Origin: Piromyces finnis
Taxonomy: Eukaryota; Neocallimastigomycota; Neocallimastigomycetes; Neocallimastigales; Neocallimastigaceae
Reading direction: 5' to 3'
NCBI GenBank assembly: GCA_002104945.1
Contig: MCFH01000010.1
Location: forward strand, 620,001 to 684,000
DNA length: 64,000 nt
Shown here one piece after another: positions 29,343 to 42,722 of this stretch (positions are counted from its first letter, which is position 1; each line of letters begins with the position of its first letter). Below the pieces are notes generated by a model. The model ran no database searches. It was given only the letters and a program-made list of their open reading frames with translations, and was not told the origin of the DNA. Made by a program: the position numbers and the translations under genes.

Positions 29343-31845
29343 AAAAATTTTTTTTAAAAAAAAAAAAGATATTTTCAATACATTTGATATACAAAAATAA
29401 TAATTACATAATAAGAAAACGAAAAGTAAATTAAATGTATAATCACTAATAATAGTAATTATTATTTAATATATCTAACAGAATGCTAAATTTATTAAAA
29501 TATACTTAATTGACTAACAAACAAAAATATAATAAATAAATAAAAATAATCACTTTTTTTTAAAATTTTGAAACCGTTGATATATTTACGATAACAATTA
29601 AATTAAAATTTTTAGTATAAAAGTTTTAACTTTTCAATAATTAATATTAACATTATAAACAGGTAAATTTTAGAAAATAGAAAAATATAGAACGGTATTA
29701 AAATAGTATATATAAAACAAAACTAAAAGTGGTGAAAAATAAAATATAAAAATCAATGAAAATAAAAAAAAATATCTAAACACCTATTCTATTAACGTTG
29801 ATGGGAAAATGGTGAAATAGATCAATATCAGTAATAAATATAAAAATAACAAATATTTTAAGCATCTTTATAATTCAATTTTTTATAAAATTTACAAAAA
29901 ATCAATTGTAAGATGAGTCTTTAAAATCAATAATGAAAAACCACTAATAAAAATTAAATGGATGAATAAAAGTTATCAAGTTAATAATTAATTTAAAATT
30001 AATTTAAATAAAGAAATCAAAATCAAATCGATTAAATAGTTTTAAGTATATATTTCTTTTTTCTATTTAATTTGATGAAGAAAATTGAAAACACAAAAAA
30101 GAAAAGAGAAAAAGAAAAAGAATTTGTTTAAAAAATTATATAGATAAAATAATTTTTATTATTATATCAATTATTATTATTTATTATTAAACGAAAAAAA
30201 AAAAAATAATAATAACCAATCTTTATTTTATTATTATATACATCTAATAATTAATATAATTAATAACAATTTTGTTTTATTTAATTCTTTATATATTTTT
30301 TTTATTTCATTTTTTCTTTTATTTTCACCTTTTTAATATATATGTACATATATAAAAAATAGGAAAATTTAAAAAAAAAAAAAAAAAAAAAAAGGAATAA
30401 ATAAAAATATAAACCACAATAATAGTAATAATAATAATAATTGTTAATAATTAATAATTTTTATAATGCTTATATAAAAAAAATAAATTACAATAAATAT
30501 TATACTGGATTTATAAAATATTTAAAATATTTAAAAGGGAACAACAAATGAAAAACTTTATATAAAGAATGGTAAAATAGTATAAAATAAAAATTTCCTT
30601 TTTTAATACTTCTATATTTACATATAATAAAATAATTTTCTTATTTTATATATATAATATTTGTTTTATTTTTATTTCTTTTTATTACCCAAATAATTTA
30701 AAAAAAAAAAAAAAAAAAAAAAAGATTTAGTTGAAATTATATCTCAACTTTTCTTTTTTTTTTATTATTATTATTACCTTAATAGTTATTTTTAATTTTT
30801 TATTTTTCTATCATTACCAATTTTGTTTTTTTTTTTCAACCTTAAAATATCAAAACCTTAAATATATCAAAAATGCTTTTACCCTTAACACTTTAACACT
30901 TTTTTATAGTTTTAATTAATAATATTTGTTGGATATAATAGTTATATATCAGAATTATTTATATAATTCTTATTAACATAAATATTTTTTTTATGTATTA
31001 AATGTAATGTTCATTTATTATTGTATTTTAATTAATAAAATTTTTTTAATGATAAGATATAATTTGTTTATTGAAAATTAATTTATTGTGTTTGCCTTAA
31101 ATTTTTTTTTTTTTTTTTTTGATAAAGATAGAAATAAAATTAAAATATAGAGTTATCATTATTGTATTTTTTTATAAAATAAATTAAACAGATATATAGA
31201 TAATTTAAATAATAAAGAAAATATAAAATAAAAGTGAAAAAAAAAAAATAATGGTATATATTTGTTATTTATAATATATAAAGAAATTCTTTATAAATTA
31301 TAATAAAATGTTAAGAATTTAACTTTATATAATATCGATTTTCAATTTATAACCTTTAAAAAAATTGTGTAACAAATTTAAAATTAGATTTTTATAATAA
31401 TCAAAATTGTTTGAAATAAAATAATTTTAAAAATGATGTTTAACTTTCAAATTATTAATAAATTCTGAGACTCAAATTAATACTTAATATTTTAATCAAG
31501 TATTTACACTAAAGTTCAATCGGTAATTATATATTAGTTATTATTTCAATATTTATTACTTATAGCTATCAATAGATTAAGAATAAATATTAAAAACATT
31601 ATTCTATAGAATTATTCTTTATTTTTCCAATCTTAAAAAATTTCTATTAATCATTCATTATTAATTAAAGTTTATTAAATATTATAAATGATTGTGTCGT
31701 TACATCAAGAAAATTTTTGTTTTAACTAACTTTAATTAATAATAAATAATAATAAAATTTTTTTAATAGAATCTTAATTACTAATAAATTAGTTATCAGA
31801 AATTATAGTAAAAGAATTATACTTTCTCGAAGTAATATTTTTTTT
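29343..31845. other. AT-rich gene-free stretch
   Basis: 2.5 kb with several A/T runs (30371-30393, 30701-30723, 31110-31120) and no supportable gene. The 62-codon Phe/Ile ORF at 30731 is AT-codon noise. Confidence 0.6.
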
Positions 31846-31849
31846 TTTT

Positions 31850-32130
31850 TAGACTTCCATATATCCTCATCTAACCCCCTGAGTTATACATGGTAATGCG
31901 ATTTTACATTATTGTACATTGCCATATCAGTACGACGTCGGCACAATCACCCTTCTGGCTTATTTCTCTTAACGATCCTTTCTCACAAGACCGAGCTACC
32001 AACACTATTGATTTCCTTGAACCTTTATTAAGGATGATTAACGATGAGAACAACCCTCGAAGAACATAGTTAGTAATCTGTGAATTATTTGATACCCCTT
32101 CCTACGAATACTCTAAACGCGAAGTATATT
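31850..32130 (+). pseudogene. Decayed coding fragment A
   Basis: A patch visibly richer in GC than its flanks. One frame reads as ordinary protein with two internal stops and no terminal Met: PELYMVMRFYIIVHCHI, STTSAQSPFWLISLNDPF, SQDRATNTIDFLEPLLRMIN, then a stop and LVICELFDTPSYEYSKREVY. The family is not recognised. Codon use and composition differ from both genes and spacers here. It is probably a mobile-element or transferred-gene relic. Confidence 0.55.
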
Positions 32131-32230
32131 AATTTTATTATTTTTATTGTTAATTATTTTTTATTTATTTTTATTTAATTAGTAATTATTAGTAATTATT
32201 ATTAATAAAAAATTAAAATAATTGTATAAC

Positions 32231-32288
32231 CTCAATTGAAGCTCTAGTATGAATAGTTGAAGAAAAAACCAGTTAAGCTTCAATTGAG
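32231..32288. repeat. Perfect 13-bp inverted repeat inside the decayed island
   Basis: CTCAATTGAAGCT at 32231-32243 and its exact reverse complement at 32276-32288, with a 32-base spacer that is unrelated to the arms. It could be an element end, a small hairpin, or a MITE-like remnant. Confidence 0.6.
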
Positions 32289-32879
32289 AATTATTTTCAA
32301 TATTATATAAAAACTTTTTATTATTACTTTTAAACCTCTTTTAATGCTAATAAAAAATCAAATTTTAATTTAAACTTCAATAATTAATAAAAATTAATGA
32401 TAAAGTTTAAATATTAATTTTTATTTCTATTATATTTTCTATTATAAATAAATAAATAAAAAAAAAAAAAAAAAAAAGGAAGGTATCTTTTATTATTTTA
32501 TTAATTAGTACTAATTTTATATTTTATATTAATATATAATATTATATATTTTAGATATTTTCATACTTTAATTTTTATTTCGTATATATTTTATTATAAG
32601 TGATTTAATTTAATTATAATATAATACTATTATTTAGTATTTATTAATAAGAAATATTTTTTCGCTAATTTTATGAGTTACATTATTATAATATTGATTT
32701 TCTGTTATTATTTTTTATAATTATTTATTTTATTTAAGTATAACTATAATAATTTTATTTAATTAATTTTAAAATATTCATATTCAAAAGACTGAAAGCT
32801 TGATAAAGTATATAGATGATTATATATTTATTTATTTGAATAAAAGGATATTAAAAATATAATAATCCAAATGAAAAAA

Positions 32880-33720
32880 TATAATGAATTATTAAACCTA
32901 AATTCGAACAAGCTCATGAATTAGTGAATCTAAAATTAGAACTAAATATAAGAAATGTTTTCGTTTTCAAGTTATTATTAAATCAGAAAGAATTGCTCAA
33001 TTCTCTGTTACATAGGTAGATGACAGTGATAAAACTAGAATTAACAAGTGTTGCTGTGTCCAATTCATCTTTGCTAATCAAGAGTGGTATAAAATTCCAT
33101 CTAATTACCATCCTTTTATTCATAGGTTTTGAACAAATATTCAAAAGTTAGATGATCTACCAATTAATAGTGGATTTTGACCCTTATGCCAAGTCTGACA
33201 ATAAAATTAAAAGATTTTATCAATTTCTCATGACCACCATATTGATACTGATATTGATGTTCCAACTGAGAATGTTGATGTAAATAATCAAGTTGATTTT
33301 TTATTGCCTACAAAAGTATCTTCAAGTTACTTTGTTGTTTTCTCTGATAAAGATTTATTCATTTGTTTAAAAATTACCGGTTACAGTTTAATTTAGAGTA
33401 TTAATGCATTTTCTAATTTATTACTATTATATTAACACTCGTCTAGCCGGTCTGAGAGAGTTGAAGTGTACATGGTACATTTCAAATTATAAGTGGTGAC
33501 TTAGGATTGTGCCAAATTTACAAGCAACATTCTTAATCAATTTAAGTGTGAACATTAGGGACCGTTAACACGTGATCGAATTGATTATATGAGGCTTAGA
33601 ATTATGATTGAATATATCGTACAACTATATGAATCTAATGTACTTGGATTAATTAAACGTCGAAGCTGAAGATTAAGAATGACAATCTTCGACCTTATTT
33701 AAAATTTATTATGCTTTATT
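32880..33720 (+). pseudogene. Decayed coding fragment B
   Basis: Runs of protein-like reading broken by stops and frame changes. About 32960-33130 gives RFQVIIKSERIAQFSVT, stop, VDDSDKTRINKCCCVQFIFA, NQEWYKIPSNYHPFIHRF. About 33260-33395 gives VPTENVDVNNQVDFLLPTKV, SSSYFVVFSDKDLFICLKIT. About 33440-33665 gives TRLAGLRELKCTWYISNYKW and, after a shift, PLTRDRIDYMRLRIMIEYIV, QLYESNVLGLIKRRS. No family recognised. An imperfect stem (GTCGAAG/CTTCGAC) lies at about 33660-33695. Confidence 0.5.
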
Positions 33721-33959
33721 CATTCTAATTTTTAACCCATTCAATATAATATTCTCTAACTACTCTTCATAATCAAAATAACTCTTGATGGAATATCTTT
33801 TAAACAATATTTAATTTTTCAATGAAACTTCTCAATTCTTACAAAAAAAATATTCATAATTATTTTGTTCTTATTTTAAAAGTCAACTTAAAGTTATACT
33901 ATATTATTGTATTTTAAAAAAAAAACTCCCAATTCCTAGAAAACTCTCATGAAAGTATA

Positions 33960-34440
33960 TTGGTAAGCTCAAAAATAATAAATACAAAATTAAATGATCT
34001 AATAAATTCATTACTGATTCATTTATATTTTAATGCTTCATTCTTTATTATGTGTGCTAATTATAATATCAAAGGTTGGAATGATGTTTATATTTATCTC
34101 AATATTCAAACCTATATGTGCTTGCATTTAAGAAGTCGGTGACGGTTAGTTTTTGTGTGGTAGTAGACTTTTTTCTTTATAACTTTCGAATTATAACCCT
34201 ATAGATTGACTCTAAAGCTTCAGGTATACAATCCTTATTCTTTTATACCCGAACATTATCAATGCCGTTATTTTGATCATTTTGAGACAGAAATATATCA
34301 TTTATTTTACTTAAACTAGATAGCATGATATAAAGCTGGTTGTCTTTGATAAACTTAATCAAAATTTAACTATTCCTATTAATAATAAAAGCAACCATCC
34401 GGCAATTGTTGTAGGTGACTTATAGACTAGTAAGATTATA
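33960..34440 (+). pseudogene. Decayed coding fragment C
   Basis: Open pieces in different frames: 33960-34142 (HLYFNASFFIMCANYNIKGW) and about 34215-34310 (QVYNPYSFIPEHYQCRYFDH, FETEIYHLFYLN). A shifted piece follows at about 34330-34430 (KLVVFDKLNQNLTIPINNKS, NHPAIVVGDL). Same composition as fragments A and B, so probably the same dead element. Function unknown. Confidence 0.45.
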
Positions 34441-34685
34441 ATAGTGTTAATTAGTTAATTGATAAAAATTTTTTATAAAAAAAAAAAAAAGAAATTACTT
34501 TATATTGATAATATTTCAGATAGTTTTAAAAAAAAAGATCTTTAAGTAGTCAAGCTATATATATATAAAGGATTCTAATATTCTATATATATATTAAAAC
34601 TCTGGATTCTGAACTTGGAGGTAATTATATAGTAAATTAAGGATTGATGATATAATTACCAAATTTTTGAAAATCTCAAAATATA

Positions 34686-34904
34686 TTGCCAAAAGAAGTA
34701 AAAGTTATTGCTAATGAAGATTTAAAAGGTCTTGCATTTTGTTGCCCTTATCATCAAGAAGCTATCACATGGAAAAATGTCTGGTTTATAAAAATATTAA
34801 GCTACTTTCGGACTGTACTAGATATAGAAAAATACCCAGAGTCCATATTTTATTTATCACAACATATAAAATACTATAAAATATTATTAATAATGAAACC
34901 ATAA
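34686..34904 (+). pseudogene. Possible decayed coding fragment D
   Basis: A 72-codon open frame reading LPKEVKVIANEDLKGLAFCC, PYHQEAITWKNVWF. Its first half has balanced composition and looks coding; no start context, splice partner or family is seen. Confidence 0.35.
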
Positions 34905-35620
34905 GCTCATAAGTATTGGAATTTTAATAAAAAATATTAATAATTATTTAAAAAGCTATTTATTATTAAGAATCAGATACAATTTTTCGTTTATCATCAC
35001 TAATAAAAAATAAGTATAAAAAGATGTCATTGTATCTTTAAATTTAAAGATGATGAAAAAGTAAAGGAAGAAATTTTAAAGAAATATTGATTTATAAAAT
35101 ATAAATACTTTAAAAAATTTAGAAGAGGATAATTTTTGGATCTAGCATTCAAAGAAATAAAAAATTCAAGCATAAACAGGATAAGAATTCAATATATATT
35201 AAATTTAATTATATTAAATTTAATTATTATTATCGTAATTTAATGTTAATATGTTTTTCTCTTTGTATTTGATAAAAATATTTAATTTATGAATTATCAT
35301 TTTGTTATATTGCCTGTGAAAATATTTTTTTTCTTATATATTTATAAAAATATCTTTCTTTTAGCTAAAAGAATAATAATGCTTATATTAAATATATGAC
35401 ATCAATAATATATAACTATAGTAAATATTATGTATATTGTATATAGCTTTAACAATTAGAAGTAAAATATTTTATTATATTAAATATATTTCTAATAAAC
35501 TTTAAAAAAAAAATAAAACATTACAAAATACTAAACTACATTATTATTTTACTAAATTTTAATAAAATGTTATATTAAGCTATCTTTTGCTATTTTATTA
35601 ATTTTATTAGTATTTAAAAC

Positions 35621-35654
<34 letters not shown>

Positions 35655-35781
35655 TACATAATTTAATTAAATTAAATAAAGTCTGAAACTAATAAATATG
35701 AAAATATGTTATAATTGGGTATTTATTGTTTTTTTTTTTTTTTTTTTTTTTGAACTTTAATGTTTCAGTCTAGTGATTAAT
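34905..35781. other. AT-rich spacer downstream of FAM50
   Basis: Contains a T25 run at about 35628-35652 and a T19 run at about 35731-35750, both close to the FAM50 3' end. No gene seen. Confidence 0.5.
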
Positions 35782-37676
35782 TTATATTTTAGTTTTATCC
35801 TACAATTTATTTATAATAATATTTAAATATTAAATTAATATATTGCCATTTAATTTAAAAAAAAAAAAAAATAATGGATTAATAATTTATATACTTTAAT
35901 TGTATAGTTTCCATAATTCTTTTCTGGATCAAAAACTTCCCATCTAGATGCTGGAAAAATGTGTTTATTTCTTTCATACCAAGTTCTTTCAACAACTTTA
36001 CCTGCATGTGACTATTATATATTTTTATATTTTAAAACATTAAAAAAAAAAAAAAAAAACATAAATATTTAAAATTTAGACTTTAAACCATTAAAAAGTG
36101 TTTGAAACTTACTTCATTCTTTTCAATTGAAGCATCATTTACAAGACGAATATCATCGTGTACATCAAAACTAAATAGTGGTCCTGATTTACCTCTAATT
36201 TTATTAACAATAAACTCATAAAAAGTATAATGCTATTATTCATAAATAGTATATTAAAATATATACATTTTTTTTTTTTTTATATTTAATATTAATTTCT
36301 TACATGAGGTATAATTAAATCTTCTTTTACATATAATAAATTATCAACATTAACATTTCTAATTTCATGGATCTGGGTACGACACTTTTCCAAAAATTGA
36401 GCAATTGTATCACCTTTTTTACACTGTTAAAAATTGATATTATTACTATTATTAGAGTTTGAGAGTTTTTTCAAGCATAACATTTATAATATTTATAAAT
36501 TTACCTCAACTTGTTTTCTATGACCTGATCCATCCCAATAACTGTAAGTTACTAGAATCTTTTCATCTTTATATATAATAATAAAAAATTAATCATATAA
36601 TTATACTATAATATTATTTTATATAAATTTTCAAACCTTTAAGTAATTGTTGTTCAGCTAACCATTTTTCTTTTAATATTTCTTTTTCTCTTTTTTCTCT
36701 TTCATCTCTTTCTTTGTCTGGTAAGAAACTTGTATTAACATCAGGATTTTTTTTTAATTTAATTTTTTTTATAGGTTCTATATTAATAAAAAAAAAAAAA
36801 AAAAGAAAGAAAGAAAGAAAATTTTTTTTGAATAAATAGAATAAATATAAGAAAAATAATATAACTATTTTAATTTTTTTTAAAGTTATTTTAATTCGAA
36901 TGAAGTAATCAGAGAGAAGATTTTTATAATCATTAACTCTAATAATAAATTTCAAAGTATTAAAATATTTATTCAAAATTTTTGATACTATAGAAATTGC
37001 ATTATTAATCAAAATCATTATTTAAAATCGATACATTTAAAGATTTCATCATTTACTTCAATTGAATACTCATCAAATAATATATTTTCCAATTAATTTA
37101 AGAAATAACTTACTTTCGTCTATATCTTCCTCTTCATCAAAATCTCCAAATGATAATTTTTGTTTCATAATCTTCTTTTTTTTCTTTTTTTTTGTTCTTT
37201 ATAACAATATTTTAATTAATGGTTTTGATTTATTAGATATTTATAATAATATTTCAACAAATAATTAAAATTTACTTTATCACTTCTTTTCCTTTTTTAT
37301 TTTTTTCATCAATTTGTTCTCTAATTCTCTGGAAATCTTCTAGCATAACTAAACCTATAGTTCTCTTTTTTAATTCTGCTTCAGTTACATCATTTTGGGT
37401 TACGAATTTGTCATTTCCAATTTTAATATTATTATCCTTTCATTTTTTTTTTTTTTTTTAATTTGAAATAAATGAATAAATAAATAAATAAAAAATTAAT
37501 TTTTTTTAATGATATATAATAAATATATATAATTTATAATTTATTTCTTTTAACGAAAAAAATACTTTGGCAATCTGCATTTTTTGCTTTTGATAATCTT
37601 CTAACATTTGATTACGTCTCTTTTCTAATAAGTGCTGACGAGCACCTTCTGCACTCCCTCCTTTATATTCAGCCAT
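35782..37676 (-). CDS. FAM50: FAM50/XAP5 family nuclear protein
   Basis: ATG at 37676 begins [20 protein letters not shown], the family N-terminus. Exons continue with [20 protein letters not shown], a Lys-rich stretch, [15 protein letters not shown] and [20 protein letters not shown]. The C-terminal XAP5 domain follows: [101 protein letters not shown]. The last is where human FAM50A ends (TIR). Beyond TIK the frame either runs on to a stop near 35847 or is spliced to a small exon (35799-35782, DKTKI). The lower coordinate uses the spliced reading. FAM50A is a spliceosome (C complex) associated protein; XAP5 homologs act in nuclear gene regulation. Confidence 0.93.
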
Positions 37677-38512
37677 TTCAGTATATTAATTGAAATTTTT
37701 TTATTATTGTAAAAAATAATAATTATATTATAAAATTTATTACTTTGATTTCAAAGGTCATATAACAATTTTATTTTAAAATTTTGCTACGATCTTTTAT
37801 AACTAGCATTTATTTTACAAAAAAGCAAACTATATTTAAAAATTGGTAAATTATATATTATAATATATAATCGATTAAATGATTATTTTATATTTTATAT
37901 TAAAAAACATTTAATTAATATATTTTTATAGTTAATGAAATTTAATTAAAAATCATTATTGATCATATTTTTATTTTTTTTTTATAAATTTTTATAGAAT
38001 TAATTTTATTTATTAACTATTTCTTTAGCAATTAAAGTTTATTATAATTATTTTACAAAAAATGAATGGATGATTAAATTATTATAAAAATAACCTTATT
38101 ATATATATATAGAATTAAGAATATAAATTATAATAAATTATAATTGTTATATTCAATAATAATAAAAAAGAAAAAAGTTTAATGATTAAAAATTTAATTT
38201 ATATTCACTATTCACCATTAATGAAAGAAACATTTTTATTTATTCGATTTATAATAATTTATTAGTGAGGTTCTTATTGCAATATTATAATTTTTTTTTT
38301 ATTATTTTATTTTACTATATACGCTTTCAATCTTTTATTTTTTATTTTTTTTTTGTTTTGTTTGTAAATTAATATTTTAGTAATATTGGAGTTTTTTTAT
38401 ACTTTTTTTTTTATTTTAAATTTTAATAAAAATTCAATTGTTATTTTTATTTTTTTTTTTATTTTTATTTTTATTTTTTTTAAAAGAATAATATAAAATA
38501 ATAATTAAAACA
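37677..38512. promoter_or_regulatory. Divergent spacer between FAM50 and the RSC-type gene
   Basis: 836 bp, AT-only in large part, T-rich toward the right gene. It holds both 5' regions. Confidence 0.5.
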
Positions 38513-41500
38513 ATGAAAAAGCGGAATAATAATGATAGGGAAAGCATTATTGCTTATGAAAAAAATATAATAAATACATTAATAAACTTAAAAGAAAAAA
38601 GGTTTATATATTTATTTTTAAATATCTAACTATTATTTTATCATAAATTTATATTACCATTTCTTTTAATTTATAATAATAATTTTATTTTAATAATTAA
38701 ACAGTGGAAGAAAAATTTCAGAATTATTTATCGAATTGCCTTCAAAAGAACATTATCCAGATTATTATAATATAATTAAGAACCCAATATCCATTTCAAT
38801 AATAAATGTAAATTTCAAATATTTATTATATGCTAATTTGATTCTTTTATTTTTATTATCATCATTATTATTATTTGATATTTTTAAAAAAAGTTTATAT
38901 AATTAATTAGTTGATTATTTTCATTATATCAAAATTATTATTTTATTTTATTTATAACTTTTTTTTTTTATAATTATATATATATATTGAAAGAATAAAA
39001 TTAAGAGAGGTGAATATCCTACACTTGATGATTTATGCAATGATATAAAATTAATGCAAGATAATGCTAATACATATAATAAAAAGAATTCTATAATTTG
39101 TAAAGATGCTGCTTTATTAATGGTAAGAATGTTTGAATTATAAAGTATGCTAAAATCATAATTACTTATAAACATATATTTTATTTTTAAATATATTATA
39201 TATTGCATTAATATTATATTAATAGAAAACATTTGAAAGAATGAGAGATGAATTTAATAGTAAATTAAAAGAAGAATTAAATAATGAATTACCTTTAGTA
39301 AAATCAACAGAATTTATATTAAATATATGAATAATACAATTAATAATCAAACATTTTTTTAAACATTTTTTTATAATTTAATTATATAATTATATAATTA
39401 TATATTATAATTTATTTAAAAATTTAGAATGTTGAGGATGTAAAATCACTTTTAAAATTAATTAAAAATTATAAGAATTCAAAGTAAATCAATATATACA
39501 TATAAATTAAAATTCAATTTTATATTAATTATAATTGTTTTGTATCAGATAAAATAAATATTAATTAATAATCATTAATTATATTTAATAATAGTGGAAA
39601 ATATATTGCTGATTCTTTTCGTGAAATACCAAGCGAAGACAAATTTCCAGAGTATTACAATGATGTAGAGGAGAAAGATATGTTATCCATAAAAATTATA
39701 AGAAAAAAATTGAATCAAAATAATTATAGTAGCTTCAAAGAATTTAGAAAAGATTTTGAAACCATGTGCAATGATATAATAAATTATAGAAAAAAAAAAG
39801 AGCCAGAAATTGAAAAAGAAGGAAAAGAATTATTGGTAAATATCATATTAAATTAATATTAATATAATTATTATTATTATTGAATTTAAATTTAATTTCC
39901 TTTTTTTCATTTTTATGTATATTCATAATATGTTCAATAATTTCTTTTTTCTTTTCTTTTATCTCATTAGAAATATTTTTCAGAAATATCAAAATTAAAA
40001 TTGGCAAAAATTGATGGAAAGGATGAAAATGCCAATTCTAATAAGAAACATATAAAATCTATTATTCATAATTCAGAAACTATTCAGATTGGTGATTTTG
40101 TTCATATTGTAAATGAAAACGATAGTAGATATCCATTAATTTTACAAATATTTGATATGTGGATTGACGAAGAGTAAGAAATTCAATAAATTATATAAAT
40201 TTTTAAAATCAAAAATGATGTATTTTTGTAATAATTTTTTATTTTAAATTATTTTAAATTGTAAACTTTGATGAAAATTTTATTATTGCTTAATAATAAA
40301 AAGCAATAAAACAAAAATTAATGGTATCTGGTTTTTAATTCCAGAACAGACGGTTTATCCAGCTAGCAAACGTTTTCTTGAAAACGAGGTTTTTAGAACT
40401 ACCCATAATGAAACATATTCTTTGGATAAAATTATTGATAAATGCTATGTATTAAATTTAAAAGATTACTGTCGTGGATTTCCAAAAGGAAGTGAGAATA
40501 AAAAAGTATATGTATGTGAATCCAGATATATTGAAACAGCTAAAACTACGACAAAAATAAAAAATTGGTCTATATCTATGCCTTCAGGTTATAAAGAATT
40601 AGAAGATTCTGATCTCATCCTTCATAAAAATCCACTTACTATAAAAAGATTTGTTTTAATTACTCCTGAAAATAGTGATATACCAATTCGTGTTCCATAT
40701 ACTCCTGAAGGTAATATTACATTAAAACGTGGTGCAGGAGGTTTGGATTTAAGTAAATTTGATACAAGTATTCTTGAAGATGCCAATAAAAATAATATAA
40801 ACGATTTAACAAAAGTAATTTTACTATATATATTATGAATTAATTATATATACATAAATATATATTTTAAATAATATTTAATAATATAAATATTTAAACA
40901 CAATAATGTTTATTTATATCTACTTAATAGTCACAAGTCCAAACACCTATTTTAAGTAATTTAATTGAATATTAATTTTTTTAATTTATTACATTTATAT
41001 TAGAAAATGAATCGTAAATATATATTAATATAATTATTCTATTTAAAATTAATAATAAAAATAAAAGCAAATGATATACAATCATTAGATCGTAAAAGAC
41101 TGAATCCGATAAATGATATCAATTCACCGTATAAAAGAAAAGCTACTCCAGAACGCGTGTTGTATCCGAATAATATGTCTAATTCCAGTACGTCTCAAAA
41201 ATCATCATTAAATACAAAAATTCATTTTAATAATAATCAATCAATACAGCAAAATCGAAATATAGCAAATAATCCTCACCAAAATTCTAAAAGTAACAAT
41301 AATATGATAATACCTTTAAATCAAATGAACTATCCTTACCCTAATCAACAAGACTATCTAAATTACCCATCATCTAATAATATTAATACCAGTAATCAAA
41401 TGAATAATACTAATATTTATACCAATGCTAATCGTAAAAATAACACAAATAATACTTCAGATTATAAAAGTAATATTGAAGGTATAAATTTAATGATATG

Positions 41501-42063
41501 ATGAGTATTTTATTAATAAATATTGTAAAGAAATTTCTAATAATTTTAATTTTTTATTAATTATTGTAATTTTTTTTAAATAAAAATATATTATTTTTAA
41601 TATGAAATTAAAAAGACATTAAGAAGAAATTGAAACATTCATTATATTTATCTTCTCCACCCAATAATGAAATAGCTGAGCAACTCAAATTATACCACTC
41701 AGATAAATATATAGAATTTATAAAAAATAAGAAGGAAAAAGTAAAAAATAATTTATTTATGTTACCAATAATTCGATATTCAATTATTTATCAACTATAA
41801 TTATATAATTTATTTTAATATTCCACCTTTTTTTTTTTTTTTTTTAAAGACTTTTTCGAAAAGTTTAGATGATGATATTAACAAAAAAAAGAAGGAATCA
41901 AAAATAGATATTAAATATTTATTAAAGGCAGTAAAAGGTAAAATTAAGTTTATCATCATATAAATATATTAAATACTAAATTCAATGATCATATATTAAT
42001 TTAGGTTTAACAGAATTATGGAATAATGAAGCTAAAGTATTTAAATCAAAAATCAGTGTATAG
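38513..42063 (+). CDS. RSC-type chromatin protein: two bromodomains plus BAH domain (Rsc1/Rsc2, polybromo-like)
   Basis: ATG at 38513 (MKKRNNNDRESIIAYEKN). Bromodomain 1: LFIELPSKEHYPDYYNIIKN, PISISIIN, GEYPTLDDLCNDIKLMQDNA, NTYNKK, keeping the acetyl-lysine-contacting YN. Bromodomain 2: SFREIPSEDKFPEYYNDVEE, MLSIKIIRKKLNQNNYSSFK, CNDIINYRKKK, where the YN is YR. A BAH domain follows: IQIGDFVHIVNENDSRYPLI, LQIFDMWIDEE, GIWFLIPEQTVYPASKRFLE, NEVFRTTHNETY, RYIETAKTTTKIKNW. Then an Asn/Ser/Gln-rich exon (41070-41480), a conserved-looking helix (EIAEQLKLYHSDKYIEFIKN), and LTELWNNEAKVFKSKISV with a stop at 42061-42063. The order is that of Rsc1/Rsc2, subunits of the RSC nucleosome remodeller; no AT hook was recognised. 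About a dozen introns. Confidence 0.87.
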
Positions 42064-42722
42064 AATATTTGATGGACTGGGTGTAGAATTACAATGATTG
42101 AAATAAAAAAAATAAATAAAAAAAATAAATAAATAAAATAAATAAATATGATTTATAGTTTATTTTTTATAGACTAATTATGTAACAGTATTATATAATG
42201 TGATTGTATTAAAATTACCATTTCACTTTAAAGTGTTAAAGTTTTTAACTAATTATTATAAATATAAATATATAACAGATGTAGTATTTAAATAAAATTA
42301 TAATCTAATGTATACATTGATATACATTAATAATATACTATTATTACTATTATTTATTATTATTGAGATTATTTATTATGAATTTGAAAAGTAAAAATCA
42401 AAAATATGATTGGTTAAAGTCAAAATCAATTTTTATTATTATTGTTTTTTTTTTTTTTTTTAAATAATTTATAATAATTACTTATTGAGTTATTCAATAA
42501 TAAAAAAAGAAATATTAAAAGTTAAAAATAATTATATATGTAAAATAGTTGTCATAACATACCAATACATAATTTTTACTGATAACTGTTTTTAAGAACG
42601 AATTTAATATATATTTTATACCATTTAATAGATTGAAATTCATTCACAATAAACAATTACGGAATTATATTAGGAAACAATTATTTATTTTAAATTAATT
42701 TATAGAATAAATTATTCTCACA
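42064..42722. other. Spacer between RSC-type gene and Utp12 gene
   Basis: 659 bp between tandem genes. It has an AAATAAAT tract at about 42107-42147 and a T16 run near 42446. No reading frame resembling WD40 repeats was seen. Confidence 0.55.

Noticed and set aside
30731..30919. 62-codon Phe/Ile/Leu ORF
   Set aside because: The composition is that of the T-rich spacer, with no conserved pattern or splice signals.
31860..32000. tRNA or rRNA fragment in the GC-enriched patch
   Set aside because: No cloverleaf, T-loop or rRNA core motif was found, and one frame reads better as broken protein.
38948..39232. 94-residue minus-strand ORF
   Set aside because: It overlaps bromodomain 1 exons and an intron of the plus-strand RSC-type gene.
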